From contig NZ_CP113162.1 of the NCBI RefSeq assembly GCF_029030725.1, forward strand, positions 2,540,501-2,604,500: a stretch of DNA of 64,000 nt. The letters are read 5' to 3'. This document shows, piece by piece, positions 1 to 11,554 of the stretch. The notes beneath the pieces are model-generated. The model was not told the origin of the DNA. It saw only the letters and a program-made list of their open reading frames with translations, and did no database searches. The stretch is from [Pseudomonas] carboxydohydrogena (GTDB taxonomy: Bacteria > Pseudomonadota > Alphaproteobacteria > Rhizobiales > Xanthobacteraceae). The position numbers and the translations under genes were made by a program. How positions within the stretch are numbered: the first letter of the stretch is position 1; each line of letters starts with the position of its first letter.

Positions 1-649
1 CGAAATAGCCCAACAGCCATTTGAACGAGAAGATGTTGGCCGCGATCGGCTGGCTGATGTCGATCTCCTGAATTGCGCGCACGTCGCCCACCTTCCAGTC
101 GCGCTTCGGGCTTTCCGGGTGGGTGTTGTGGCAACTGACGCAGGCCGGGCCCATCGTCACCGGAACGATGTAACGGACGCGGTCGTGAAACGGACTCCAT
201 TCAGAATCCACCAGCGCCTGCTTGGGATTTTCCCTCAGGCTCGCGAGCGAAGCCTTCTCGAATGCATCGAGATTGTGCGGCACGCGGTTGGCGAAGGGGT
301 AGTCCGAGACGAAGCGGTAATGGATGTTCTTCTGCTGATCGCTGATGACCGCGCCGAGTTCGAGCGACAACGTGGCGGGAATCGGGATCGCGCCCGGTAT
401 CTCCTCGTAATTGTGCACCACCTGCGTCGCGCCGGGAGAAGCAAGCACCCGCGCCACGATGTTGCGGGCGTAATAGCCGCGCACGCCGGTGATGACGGAA
501 TTCAGGTCGCTCGCCTGTCTGCGCAGCGACGCTTCCGTCAGGTTGGTGAGATCCATCCAGACCGCGAGCGGCAATGCCGCCAGCAGACCCGCGATGACCA
601 GTCCCGCGACGATGCCGCGGGACTTCGCCCTCTTTGCCGCCTCTTCCAT
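1..649 (-). CDS. DUF3365 (Tll0287-like) c-type heme sensor protein, N-terminal part
   Basis: The gene reads leftward out of the window, so only about 216 N-terminal residues are visible. The ATG at 649 begins MEEAAKRAKSRG, followed by a hydrophobic stretch (about residues 14-31) that should anchor it in the inner membrane. The next ~150 residues look like the periplasmic DUF3365 domain and end in CVSCH (His codon 128-130), a CxxCH heme c attachment site, followed by the NTHPESPKRDWKVGDVR segment typical of that family. In relatives this sensor is joined to a signalling output such as a nucleotide cyclase, kinase or GGDEF domain. The output domain here lies outside the window and cannot be named. 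Recognition rests on motif memory, not on a search. Confidence 0.75.
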   Translation of the reverse strand, partial: MEEAAKRAKSRGIVAGLVIAGLLAALPLAVWMDLTNLTEASLRRQASDLNSVITGVRGYYARNIVARVLASPGATQVVHNYEEIPGAIPIPATLSLELGAVISDQQKNIHYRFVSDYPFANRVPHNLDAFEKASLASLRENPKQALVDSEWSPFHDRVRYIVPVTMGPACVSCHNTHPESPKRDWKVGDVRAIQEIDISQPIAANIFSFKWLLGYF

Positions 650-722
650 TGCCGCCCCCGACAGCGGGCCATCCGCCCGCCCTCATTGTCGGCCATGTCC
701 GGGCGGCACGGCAAGCCGGGGA

Positions 723-1610
723 TCAGGTCAGCACATTGTATTTCTTGAACCAGGCCTGCATCTCGCTCCATGCCTGTTCGGCCTGCTCCTTGCGGTAGCT
801 CGGCCGGTAATCGGCATGGAAGCCGTGCGGCGCGCCGGGGAAGATGTGGAATTCCGCCGTCTTTCCAGCGGCGGCCAGCGCCGCCTTCATCTGCTCGACC
901 TGCGCGGGCGGAATGCCCTGATCCTCCGCGCCGTAGAGGCCGAGCACCGGCGCTTTCATCTCGCCTGCCAGTTGCATCGGGCTTTTCGGCCAGAGCGGGT
1001 TCGGCGGATCGATCAGCGAACCGTAGAAAGCGACACCCGCCTTCAACTGAGTGCTATGGGCGGCATATTCCCAGACGCTGCGCCCGCCCCGGCAAAAGCC
1101 GATGATGCCGAGCCGCTCCGAATCGCCGCCTTGCGACTTCGCCCACGCCGCCGTGGCATCGAGGTCGGACAGCAGTTCGCTGTCCGGCTTGGCGTTGACG
1201 ATCGGCATCAGCTTGGGGATTTCGGTGATCCTGGTGAGATCGGTGCCCGCGCGATAATAATAATCGGGCGCGACCGCGAACGCGCCGAGCCTGGCGAGAC
1301 GGCGCGTCACGTCCTTGATGTATTCGTGCAGTCCGAAGATTTCCATCGCCACCAGAACGATGGGCGGATTCTTGACCCCGGCGGGCCGCGCGAAATAGCC
1401 CGGCATCGTGCCGCCCTGCACCGGAATGGCGGCATCGCCGGCTTCGAGCCCGGTGGTGTCGGTCTTGACGACATCCGCCCGCACCGGCCCTGCAGCCAGC
1501 GTATAGCCCGCGGCGGTGGCCGCCGAAGCCGCCATGAAGCCTCGCCGCGACAGCGGCGCGACCCTGGTCAGGCCGATTTCATCCGAAGCCAATGCCGAAT
1601 TCGATGTCAT
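723..1610 (-). CDS. Tat-exported dienelactone hydrolase family protein
   Basis: A 295-residue alpha/beta hydrolase. The start is set at ATG 1610 because AGGGAG lies 7 nt upstream; a longer frame to 1700 has no comparable signal. Residues 20-45 hold a twin-arginine signal (SRRGFMAA, then an Ala-rich segment ending PVRA), so it is probably exported folded. The dienelactone hydrolase triad is visible: Cys173 in GFCRGG, Asp230 in YGAEDQ and His262 in PGAPHGFH. Family members hydrolyse lactones or other esters; the substrate here is unknown. It is a single-gene unit with a strong terminator-like hairpin upstream at 1749-1780 that separates it from the DUF3309 gene. Confidence 0.88.
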   Translation of the reverse strand: MTSNSALASDEIGLTRVAPLSRRGFMAASAATAAGYTLAAGPVRADVVKTDTTGLEAGDAAIPVQGGTMPGYFARPAGVKNPPIVLVAMEIFGLHEYIKDVTRRLARLGAFAVAPDYYYRAGTDLTRITEIPKLMPIVNAKPDSELLSDLDATAAWAKSQGGDSERLGIIGFCRGGRSVWEYAAHSTQLKAGVAFYGSLIDPPNPLWPKSPMQLAGEMKAPVLGLYGAEDQGIPPAQVEQMKAALAAAGKTAEFHIFPGAPHGFHADYRPSYRKEQAEQAWSEMQAWFKKYNVLT

Positions 1611-1748
1611 CTTGCACTCCCTTTGCGACGTGTCGCCGACGATATGCGGCCTTTGCCGGTGCCGCAAATCAATCACCCGGCCCCTTCCCGGCCAAATCAA
1701 CTGACGGAGAGCAACGGGGACAAGGCTGCGACATGGCGCGCACTCATC

Positions 1749-1780
1749 AAAAAAAGCCCGCCTGGACGGGCGGGCTTTTC
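1749..1780. terminator. Bidirectional rho-independent terminator
   Basis: The 11-bp perfect arms AAAAGCCCGCC (1752-1762) and GGCGGGCTTTT (1769-1779) enclose a 6-nt loop, with an A run on the left and a T run on the right. It lies just after the stop of the leftward DUF3309 gene at 1795, which it most likely terminates. Confidence 0.85.
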
Positions 1781-1794
1781 AAATCCGATGGGCG

Positions 1795-1959
1795 TCAAAT
1801 GCGTCCCATCAACAGCAAAATCACCAGAATGATGATGACGAGGCCAAGGCCACCGCCGCCGTAATAACCGGTGCCGTAGAACGGGCCGCCGCCGATGCCG
1901 CTGAAACCGCCAAGCAACGCAATGATCAGAATAATCAGAATAATCGTGCCGAGTGACAT
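1795..1959 (-). CDS. DUF3309 family small membrane protein
   Basis: A 54-residue peptide running from ATG 1959 to TGA 1795, with GGAG 7 nt before the start. It begins MSLGTIILII and ends ILLLMGRI. Two hydrophobic segments (about residues 5-19 and 38-51) flank a Gly/Tyr-rich middle (GGGPFYGTGYYGGGG). This architecture and the MSLGTI...LLLGRI ends are characteristic of DUF3309 proteins, common in Rhizobiales and of unknown function. Its size makes automatic gene callers likely to miss it. Confidence 0.85.
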   Translation of the reverse strand: MSLGTIILIILIIALLGGFSGIGGGPFYGTGYYGGGGLGLVIIILVILLLMGRI

Positions 1960-2057
1960 GTGGATCTCCTCAATCCCGTGATGTCACCCCAACAGGCGAT
2001 CCGAAATTTCGTTCCCGAAATGCAACCCGCGGATTTCAACTGCAAGGCCGGACGCCC

Positions 2058-3983
2058 TCAGTGCGATACAATCCGCGACCGCAACGCTTCCGCAAGCCCG
2101 CCGATATCGATGTCCCTGTCCCAGTCATGCAGCGGCACCGGCAGCTTGCGCCGCCAGTTGGGATGCTGATTTATCGTACCCGGCACGTTGGCCTGATCCA
2201 TCACCCCGAGCAGATCCTCGGTCGCGACACCGAGAAGCCGCGACGGGGTTTGCGCGAGACAGGCCAGCACCGCGTCGAATCCGCCCGCCCCATCGAGCAG
2301 CCGATCGAGCTCCCGCACGGCATGTTCGCGCCCGGCAAGGCTTTCGCCCGGATCGATGTGCAGCGCCTGCTTGAGCGCGATGTCGTGGCCGGACCGCCAG
2401 CCCGCGAAGGTCGGCAGATCGTGCGTGCTGAACGTCACCAGCGCGTGCGCCGGATAATTTTCCGCTGCATTGAACGCGCCGCCTTCGCCGCGCTCGAAGA
2501 TCATCACGCGATAGGACCAGACCGCCCAGTCGGCGAGCTTTTCGCGAAAGCCGTCCGGCACGGTGCCGAGGTCTTCACCGATCATGATGCAACGATGCGC
2601 GACGCTTTCGATCGCCACGCTCGCCAGCATCGCCTCGAACGGCATGCGGATGTAGGCGCCGCTGTCTGGCGGAAAGCCTGACGGCACCACGTAGATGCGG
2701 TTCAGCCCCAGCACATGATCGAGCCGCACCGCGCCCGCATAGCGCATCGAGGCCGCCAGCACGTCGCGAAACGGCATGAAGCTCCGCGCTTCCAGCCCCG
2801 CCGTGTTGAAGCCCGCCAATCCCCAATCCTGTCCGGCGGTGTTGAGTTGGTCCGGCGGCGCGCCGACCGAGAGCCGCCGCGAGATCGCGGCCTGCTCGTT
2901 CCACGCATCGAAGCCGCCGGATTTCACGCCGACAGCGATGTCGAGATAAAGCCCCACGGGAAGATTAAGGTCATCACCCAGCGCCGCGCAGGCCTGCAAC
3001 TGCTCGTGCGCGCACCACTGGACGAATTCTGTAAAGGCGATGTCGTCCGCAACCTCGCCCCGGCGAAATTCCGCGAGCGCATTGTCATCCGGCTGACGCC
3101 ACGGCTCTGGCCATTCCCACCACGCAGCCCGGTATGTCTTCCGCAACGCCTCGAAGCAGGCGAAGCGTGACAATGTCCTGCCGCGCTCGCGGCGAAACGC
3201 ATCGAACGACGCTTTGCGCCTGAGCGTGGTGCGGGTCTTGAACTGCGTGAAAGCGAGCTTCAGGCCGCGCTGCTTCAGCGCCGCGACGCCTGCATAATCC
3301 ACCAGCTCGGAATTCTGCAACCGCTCGATCTCCGCGCGGTTTTCATCAGCGAATCGCTCCGGCAATTCCGGCAGCGCCGCCACGTCGATATAGATCGAGT
3401 TCAGGAACAGCCGGCTGTTCGGCGAATACGGACTGCAATCTTCCGCTTCGTCATCGAACAGGGCATGCAACGGATTGAGGCCGACGCCCGCCGCGCCGAG
3501 ACCCGCCGCCCACCGCATCACATCTTGCAGATCGGAAAAATCGCCAATCCCCCAATTCCCGCGCGAACGGACGCCGTAGAGCTGCACCGCCAGCAGCCAG
3601 CGACGATCGAACGCGCCTTCATAGGCGCGCTCCGGCGCGACGATGAGAGAGGCTTCCACGGCTTCGCCGCCGTGCCCCCGCAAACGATATGTGCCGAAGG
3701 CCAACCGCGCGTCATGCTGACGCGCATCGGCGGACGACAACATCACCCGGTCATCGGCATCGAGAATTTGCCATTCGCGCAAATGCGACAGCCGCGTGAC
3801 GAGATCGTCCATCTCCACGCCATCCGCGCAACGGATGACGATCGGCGCGGCCAGCGCGGGCGCTTGTCCCAACGCGTCCAGAACGCGATGAAAAGTCTGT
3901 TCGTCGATTGTGTGGACTCGCCCGGTGCCGTCGATGTAGCTCGCCTCGATCCCGTATCGGGACACTTTTTCGGACAAATCCAT
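2058..3983 (-). CDS. malQ: 4-alpha-glucanotransferase (amylomaltase)
   Basis: A 641-residue GH77 enzyme that transfers maltodextrin segments between chains, acting in the cytoplasm. Family blocks are clear: NPLHALF and SPYSPNSRLFLN near residues 165-190, DWGLAGFNT, then the nucleophile segment VRLDHVLGL (Asp near residue 419), the acid/base segment GEDLGTVPDG (Glu near 468) and STHDLPT. The length is normal for alphaproteobacterial MalQ. It is transcribed leftward, divergent from glgE across a 144-bp gap that must hold both promoters. In this setting it should recycle the short maltodextrins released by GlgX, TreY and TreZ back into longer chains. Confidence 0.95.
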   Translation of the reverse strand: MDLSEKVSRYGIEASYIDGTGRVHTIDEQTFHRVLDALGQAPALAAPIVIRCADGVEMDDLVTRLSHLREWQILDADDRVMLSSADARQHDARLAFGTYRLRGHGGEAVEASLIVAPERAYEGAFDRRWLLAVQLYGVRSRGNWGIGDFSDLQDVMRWAAGLGAAGVGLNPLHALFDDEAEDCSPYSPNSRLFLNSIYIDVAALPELPERFADENRAEIERLQNSELVDYAGVAALKQRGLKLAFTQFKTRTTLRRKASFDAFRRERGRTLSRFACFEALRKTYRAAWWEWPEPWRQPDDNALAEFRRGEVADDIAFTEFVQWCAHEQLQACAALGDDLNLPVGLYLDIAVGVKSGGFDAWNEQAAISRRLSVGAPPDQLNTAGQDWGLAGFNTAGLEARSFMPFRDVLAASMRYAGAVRLDHVLGLNRIYVVPSGFPPDSGAYIRMPFEAMLASVAIESVAHRCIMIGEDLGTVPDGFREKLADWAVWSYRVMIFERGEGGAFNAAENYPAHALVTFSTHDLPTFAGWRSGHDIALKQALHIDPGESLAGREHAVRELDRLLDGAGGFDAVLACLAQTPSRLLGVATEDLLGVMDQANVPGTINQHPNWRRKLPVPLHDWDRDIDIGGLAEALRSRIVSH

Positions 3984-4127
3984 TCTGTCTCACCGGGATA
4001 AAGGCAGGCTGACACATAGCTCGGGTTTACGCCTAACCCGCCGCACTTAAATCCGTTCCAGCGGAACCATTCGCGCACTGCGTCATTGGTAAGCGACACT
4101 CTCCCCAACCGTGACAAGGCATTACGG

Positions 4128-6113
4128 ATGTCCGTGCTTCCGCCCTTGAAAAACGTGCAGCAACAACCGGGTATTTCCGCGGCAGCATCCCCCGGCAACG
4201 GCGTTTTCCATATCGAGGATGTTTTTCCCTGCGTCGATGACGGCCGCTTTCCGGTCAAGCGCATTGCCGGAGAACCAATCGAGGTGTGGGCCGATATTTT
4301 TCGTGGCGGACATGACATCGCGGCGGCAGCCGTATTGTGGCGGCTGGAAACCGAAAAAGAATGGAGCCGCGCGCCGATGCGGCTGCACGGCAACGACCGC
4401 TGGACCGGCACGTTCACACCGCAAAATGTCGGCCGTCATCTCTATGTCATCGAGGCATGGACCGACGCCTTCGCGACATGGCGGCATGGCGTGATGGCGA
4501 AGATGGATGCCGGTCAGGACGTATCGCTTGACGCGCTGGAGGGCGCGGCGATGATGACGCGCGCCGATCCGCACGACAAGGCAAGCGCGCTGACGATCAC
4601 GGCGGCTTGCGAAGCCTTCCTGCAAGACGGCGACATCGCTTCTCTTTTAAGCGACGAGGTCGAAGAAGCAATGGCCACAAGCCAGCCGCGCACCGACCTC
4701 ACGCAATCGAAAGCCTTCCCGTTGATGGCGGATCGTTCGCGGGCGGTGGACGGCGCGTGGTACGAGATGATTCCGCGCAGCCAGGGCAGCGTGCCGGGCG
4801 AGCACGGCACCTTCCGCGACTGCATCGCCCGCCTGCCCGATATCGAAGCGATGGGATTCGACGTGCTGTATTTCACGCCGATTCATCCCATCGGCCACAC
4901 CAACCGCAAGGGCCGCAACAACGCGCTGAAGGCCGCGCCGGGTGATCCCGGTTCGCCCTACGCCATCGGTGACAAAAGCGGCGGCCACGATGCTATCCAC
5001 CCCGAACTCGGCACGCTCGACGATTTTCGCGATCTCGTGCGCGAAGCGAAGGCGCGCGGACTTGAGATCGCGCTCGACTTCGCCGTGCAATGCTCGCCCG
5101 ATCACCCGTGGCTGAAGCAGCACCCGAACTGGTTCAAGCGCCGTCCCGACGGCTCGATGCGCTATGCGGAAAATCCGCCGAAGAAATACGAGGACATCCA
5201 CAACCCGGATTTCGAGTCCGACGACGCGCAGGCGCTGTGGCACGCGCTGCGCGACGTGATCCGGTTCTGGATCGATCATGGCGTCGCGATCTTCCGCATC
5301 GACAATCCGCACACCAAGCCGTTCCCGTTCTGGGAATGGCTCATCAGGGACATCCAGCTTCAGCATCCGAACGTCATTTTCCTCGCGGAAGCCTTCACGC
5401 GCCCGAAGCTGATGAAGGGCCTCGCCAAGCTCGGCTTCTCGCAGTCCTACACCTATTTCACCTGGCGCACGTCGAAATGGGAGATGCAGGAGTATTTGAG
5501 CGAACTGACCGGCTATCCCGAGCGCGAATATTACCGGCCGAACTTCTTCGTCAACACGCCTGACATCCTGCCGTTTCACTTGCAGGGCGGCGAGCCGTGG
5601 ATGTTCAAGTCGCGCGTGGCGCTCGCAGCGATGCTGTCGGCGTCATACGGCATCTACAACGGCTTCGAGCTGCTGGAGTACGACCCCATTCCGGGCAAGG
5701 AAGAATATCTCAACTCGGAGAAGTACGAGATCAAGGTGCGGGACTGGAACGCGCCCGGCAACATCAAGGATTACATCACGAGCCTCAACCGTGCGCGCCG
5801 CGCCAACGCGGCGCTGCGCCAGACCGCACGGTTGAATTTCCTCACCATCGACGACGATGCCGTTCTCGGCTTCTCGAAATCGACATCCGACGAGAGCAAT
5901 GTCGTGGTCGGGGCCATCGCGATGTCACGCGACCCACGCACTGTCTGGCTGCCGCTGGGAGGCGTCAATTTGCGCCACGACAACCAGCTTCGCCCCGTCG
6001 CGGCGCTGGAAAACATCATTACCGGCGAACGGCATGGCGTCGAATGGGGCGGCATTCACCTGCGCATCGATCCCGCGCGCGATCCCGCCGCCCTCTTCCG
6101 TTGTCTGGCGTGA
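4128..6113 (+). CDS. glgE: Alpha-1,4-glucan:maltose-1-phosphate maltosyltransferase
   Basis: A 661-residue GH13_3 enzyme that adds maltosyl units from maltose-1-phosphate to the non-reducing end of alpha-1,4-glucan. The start is ATG 4128, with AAGG 8 nt upstream; an in-frame TTG at 4086 lacks such a signal. Landmarks are WYEMIPRSQG, TPIHPIG followed by RKGRNN, ALDFAVQCSPDHPWL, the nucleophile segment FRIDNPHTKP (Asp near residue 391), and LAEAFTRP (Glu near 420). It is the first gene of the operon and ends 9 nt before treS-mak, whose kinase domain supplies its donor. GlgE replaces the ADP-glucose (GlgC/GlgA) route; neither of those genes is in the window. Confidence 0.95.
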   Translation: MSVLPPLKNVQQQPGISAAASPGNGVFHIEDVFPCVDDGRFPVKRIAGEPIEVWADIFRGGHDIAAAAVLWRLETEKEWSRAPMRLHGNDRWTGTFTPQNVGRHLYVIEAWTDAFATWRHGVMAKMDAGQDVSLDALEGAAMMTRADPHDKASALTITAACEAFLQDGDIASLLSDEVEEAMATSQPRTDLTQSKAFPLMADRSRAVDGAWYEMIPRSQGSVPGEHGTFRDCIARLPDIEAMGFDVLYFTPIHPIGHTNRKGRNNALKAAPGDPGSPYAIGDKSGGHDAIHPELGTLDDFRDLVREAKARGLEIALDFAVQCSPDHPWLKQHPNWFKRRPDGSMRYAENPPKKYEDIHNPDFESDDAQALWHALRDVIRFWIDHGVAIFRIDNPHTKPFPFWEWLIRDIQLQHPNVIFLAEAFTRPKLMKGLAKLGFSQSYTYFTWRTSKWEMQEYLSELTGYPEREYYRPNFFVNTPDILPFHLQGGEPWMFKSRVALAAMLSASYGIYNGFELLEYDPIPGKEEYLNSEKYEIKVRDWNAPGNIKDYITSLNRARRANAALRQTARLNFLTIDDDAVLGFSKSTSDESNVVVGAIAMSRDPRTVWLPLGGVNLRHDNQLRPVAALENIITGERHGVEWGGIHLRIDPARDPAALFRCLA

Positions 6114-6122
6114 GGCCGCGCC

Positions 6123-9100
6123 ATGAACATCATGCCTTCCATCACCGAGATGCCGCAGACCGAAGCCGACGAGCTTTGGTACAAGGACGCCGTCATCTAC
6201 CAGTTGCACGTCAAGGCGTTCGCCGACAGCAACAATGACGGCATCGGCGACTTTCCCGGCCTGACGGAGAAGCTCGACTATTTGCAGGAGCTGGGCGTCA
6301 CCTGCCTGTGGCTCCTGCCGTTCTATCCCTCGCCCGGACGCGACGACGGCTACGACATCGCCGACTACGGCGCGATCAATCCCGATTTCGGCACGATGAA
6401 GGAATTCCGCCGCTTCATCACCGAAGCAAAGCGGCGCGGCCTGCGCGTCATCACCGAACTCGTCATCAACCACACCTCCGACCAGCATGTCTGGTTCAAG
6501 CGCGCGCGTCGCTCGCCGCCGGGATCGAGCGCCCGCAACTGGTATGTGTGGAGCGACACCGACCAGAAATATCTCGACACGCGGATCATCTTCACCGACA
6601 CCGAGAAATCGAACTGGGCGTGGGACGCCGAAGCCGGTGCCTATTACTGGCACCGCTTCTTCTCACATCAGCCGGATTTGAATTTCGACAATCCGCGCGT
6701 GGTCAGCGCCGTCGTGCAGGTGATGAAACGCTGGCTCGATGCCGGTGTCGATGGCTTCCGGCTCGACGCCATTCCCTATCTGTGTGAGCGCGAAGGCACC
6801 AACAACGAGAATCTTCCCGAGACGCATGCCGTCATCAAACGCTTGCGCGCCGAACTCGACGCCTACGCGAAAGGAAAAGTCCTGCTCGCCGAAGCCAATC
6901 AATGGCCCGAGGACGTGCAGCAATATTTCGGCGATGGCGACGAATGTCACATGGCCTATCACTTCCCGCTGATGCCGCGCTTCTATATGGCGATCGCGCA
7001 GGAAGACCGCTTCCCCGTCACCGACATCCTGCGGCAGACGCCGGACATCCACGACAATTGCCAGTGGGCGCTGTTCCTGCGCAACCATGACGAGCTGACG
7101 CTCGAAATGGTGACCGACGTCGAGCGCGACTATCTGTGGTCCACCTACGCGAACGATCCGCGCGCGCGCATCAATGTCGGCATCCGACGCCGCCTCGCGC
7201 CGTTGATGGACAACGACCGCCGCAAGATCGAGCTGATGAACTCGCTTCTGATGTCGTTTCCCGGCACGCCGATCATCTATTACGGCGACGAGATCGGCAT
7301 GGGCGACAACATCTATCTCGGCGACCGCAACGGCGTGCGCACGCCGATGCAGTGGACGCCGGACCGCAATGGCGGCTTCTCGCGCTCCGATCCGGCACGA
7401 CTCTACGCGCCGCCGATCATGGACCCGGTCTACGGCTACGAATCCGTCAACGTGGAAGCGCAGTCGCGCAGCCTGTCGTCGCTGCTGAGCTGGACCAAGC
7501 GGCTGATCTCGGTGCGCAAGACCAGCAAGGCATTCGGTCGCGGCAGCATCACCTTCATCCGCCCGACCAACCGCGCCACCGTCGCCTACATCCGTCAGTA
7601 TGAAGGCGAGACCATCCTGTGCGTCGCCAACCTGTCGCGCTCCGCGCAGGCGACCGAACTCAACCTCGCGCCGTGGAAGGATCGCGTGCCGCTGGAAATG
7701 CTCGGCCGCACCACTTTCCCCGCCATCGGCGAACTGCCTTATCTCATCACGCTCGCGCCTTACGGCTTCTACTGGTTCAAGCTGGAAGAGAAGCCGCCGG
7801 AGTCGACCCAGCACGAGCCGTTCCCCGAATTCGAGACGCTGGTGGTGCCCGCCGGTTCGACATGGGTGACGCTGGAGCGCACCCGACGCATTTTCGAGCG
7901 CGACGTGCTGCCCGCACATCTGGCGCGCACCCGCTGGTTTCCGCAGCGCTCCGCCTACGCGATCAGCACCAAGGTCACTTCCGCGATCCCGATCACGGAA
8001 GAAGGCGCATCGCGCTCATGGCTTGCGATCTTCGAATCCATGCAGCACGGCAAGATGCAGCGCTACACATTGCCGATCCGGGTCGACTGGGTGCGGTTCG
8101 ACCGCGAACGCTACAACCCGATGGCGCTCGCCGCCGTCCGTCAGGCCGCGCGCGAAGGCACGCTATTTGATGTCGCGACCGACAAGCAGTTCATCGAATT
8201 GCTGCTGGATAATGTCCGGCACAGCCGGACCACCACCAACGGCGTCGATCAATTGATCTTCCAGCCGACCGCCAGGCTGCTTCAGGAGCCGGAAGTCGCG
8301 ATCGAACACGTCCATGCGGTCGAGACCGAGCAATCCAACAGCACGAGCCTCGTCGATGAATCCTTCGTCGTGAAGCTGTACCGGCGGATCGAGGCGGGCA
8401 TCAACCCCGAGATCGAGATGGGCCGCTTCCTCACCGATGTGGTGGGCTTCGCCAACACGCCGGACCTTCTGGGAAGCGTGGAGCTTGTCGAGGGCGAGCG
8501 GCGTTCGGCCGTCGCCATCATCCACCGCCTGATCCCCAATCAGGGCGATGCATGGTCGGTGGCGGCGAGCTATCTCGACCGCTTCGTCGAAGAACGCCGC
8601 CTGCTCAGCGCCGAGGAAAAGAAATCGGAAAGCTCCGAGCAAACCAATTCGCTACGCTACATGACGCAGATCGGCAGGCGCGTCGCGGAAATGCAGATGG
8701 CGCTGGCAAGCCGCTCCGACATCCCGGATTTCGCGCCCGAGCCCGCGACCGGGGACGATCTGAAGCTGTGGCGCGACAACTTCAACGTCAGCGTCGCGCG
8801 CGTTTTCGAGGGCCTTGCGCAGCACCGCCCCTCCGCCAAAGAGAGCGACCGCAAGCTGATCGACGCCCTGCTGCATTATCGCGACGACCTTCCCGCGCTC
8901 GCGGCCTCGTTCCTGACCGAACCGGGGCAGATCCTGAAGGCGCGGCATCACGGCGACCTGCATCTCGGGCAATTGCTGATCGCCAAGGACGACATCCTGA
9001 TCATCGATTTCGAGGGCGAGCCGCGCCGGTCAATTGAAGAGCGTCGACGCAAGGCTCCCGCCGCGCGCGATGTCGCCGGATTGCTGCGCTCGATCGATTA

Positions 9101-9406
9101 TGCCGCCGGTGCAGCGATGATGCGGGCCCGCGCCGCCGCGCCCGATGAGAGCGGCACGCTTCTCGCCGATCTCAGGACATGGCGCGACATCGCCGCGGAC
9201 ACGTTCCTGTTCGCCTATCGAGAGAACGTCACCGATGCCCGGCTGTGGCCGCGGCATGATCTGGCGGCGGACCACCTGCTGAAATTCTTCCTGCTGGAAA
9301 AAGTGTTCTACGAGATCGGGTACGAGCTCGCGCATCGTCCCGATTGGCTGAGCGTTCCACTCGACGGCGCGCTGCGCATTCTCGCCAGCGAAACAGAGGT
9401 AGCTGC

Positions 9407-9410
<4 letters not shown>
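6123..9410 (+). CDS. treS: Trehalose synthase/maltokinase fusion protein
   Basis: A 1095-residue natural fusion. Residues ~1-560 are trehalose synthase (GH13_16), which isomerises trehalose and maltose: [15 protein letters not shown] at the start, [10 protein letters not shown] (nucleophile Asp near 216), [21 protein letters not shown], then [14 protein letters not shown]. Residues ~575-1095 are maltokinase (Mak/Pep2), which makes maltose-1-phosphate with ATP: its catalytic and metal motifs GDLHLGQLL (near 943) and IDFEGEP (near 961) are intact. The gene lies 9 nt after glgE and overlaps glgB by ATGA. Fusing the two activities passes maltose straight from isomerase to kinase and supplies GlgE. 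Both halves look catalytically complete. Confidence 0.95.

Positions 9411-11553
<2,143 letters not shown>

Positions 11554-11554
<1 letters not shown>

Noticed and set aside
489-1832. Rightward open frame of 447 codons opposite the dienelactone hydrolase
   Set aside because: It is antisense to a clear enzyme gene with Tat signal and catalytic triad; its composition (Arg/His/Ala-rich, no motifs) is that of a high-GC shadow frame.
6663-7919. Leftward open frame of 418 codons opposite treS-mak
   Set aside because: It is a shadow of the trehalose synthase domain, with no family resemblance.
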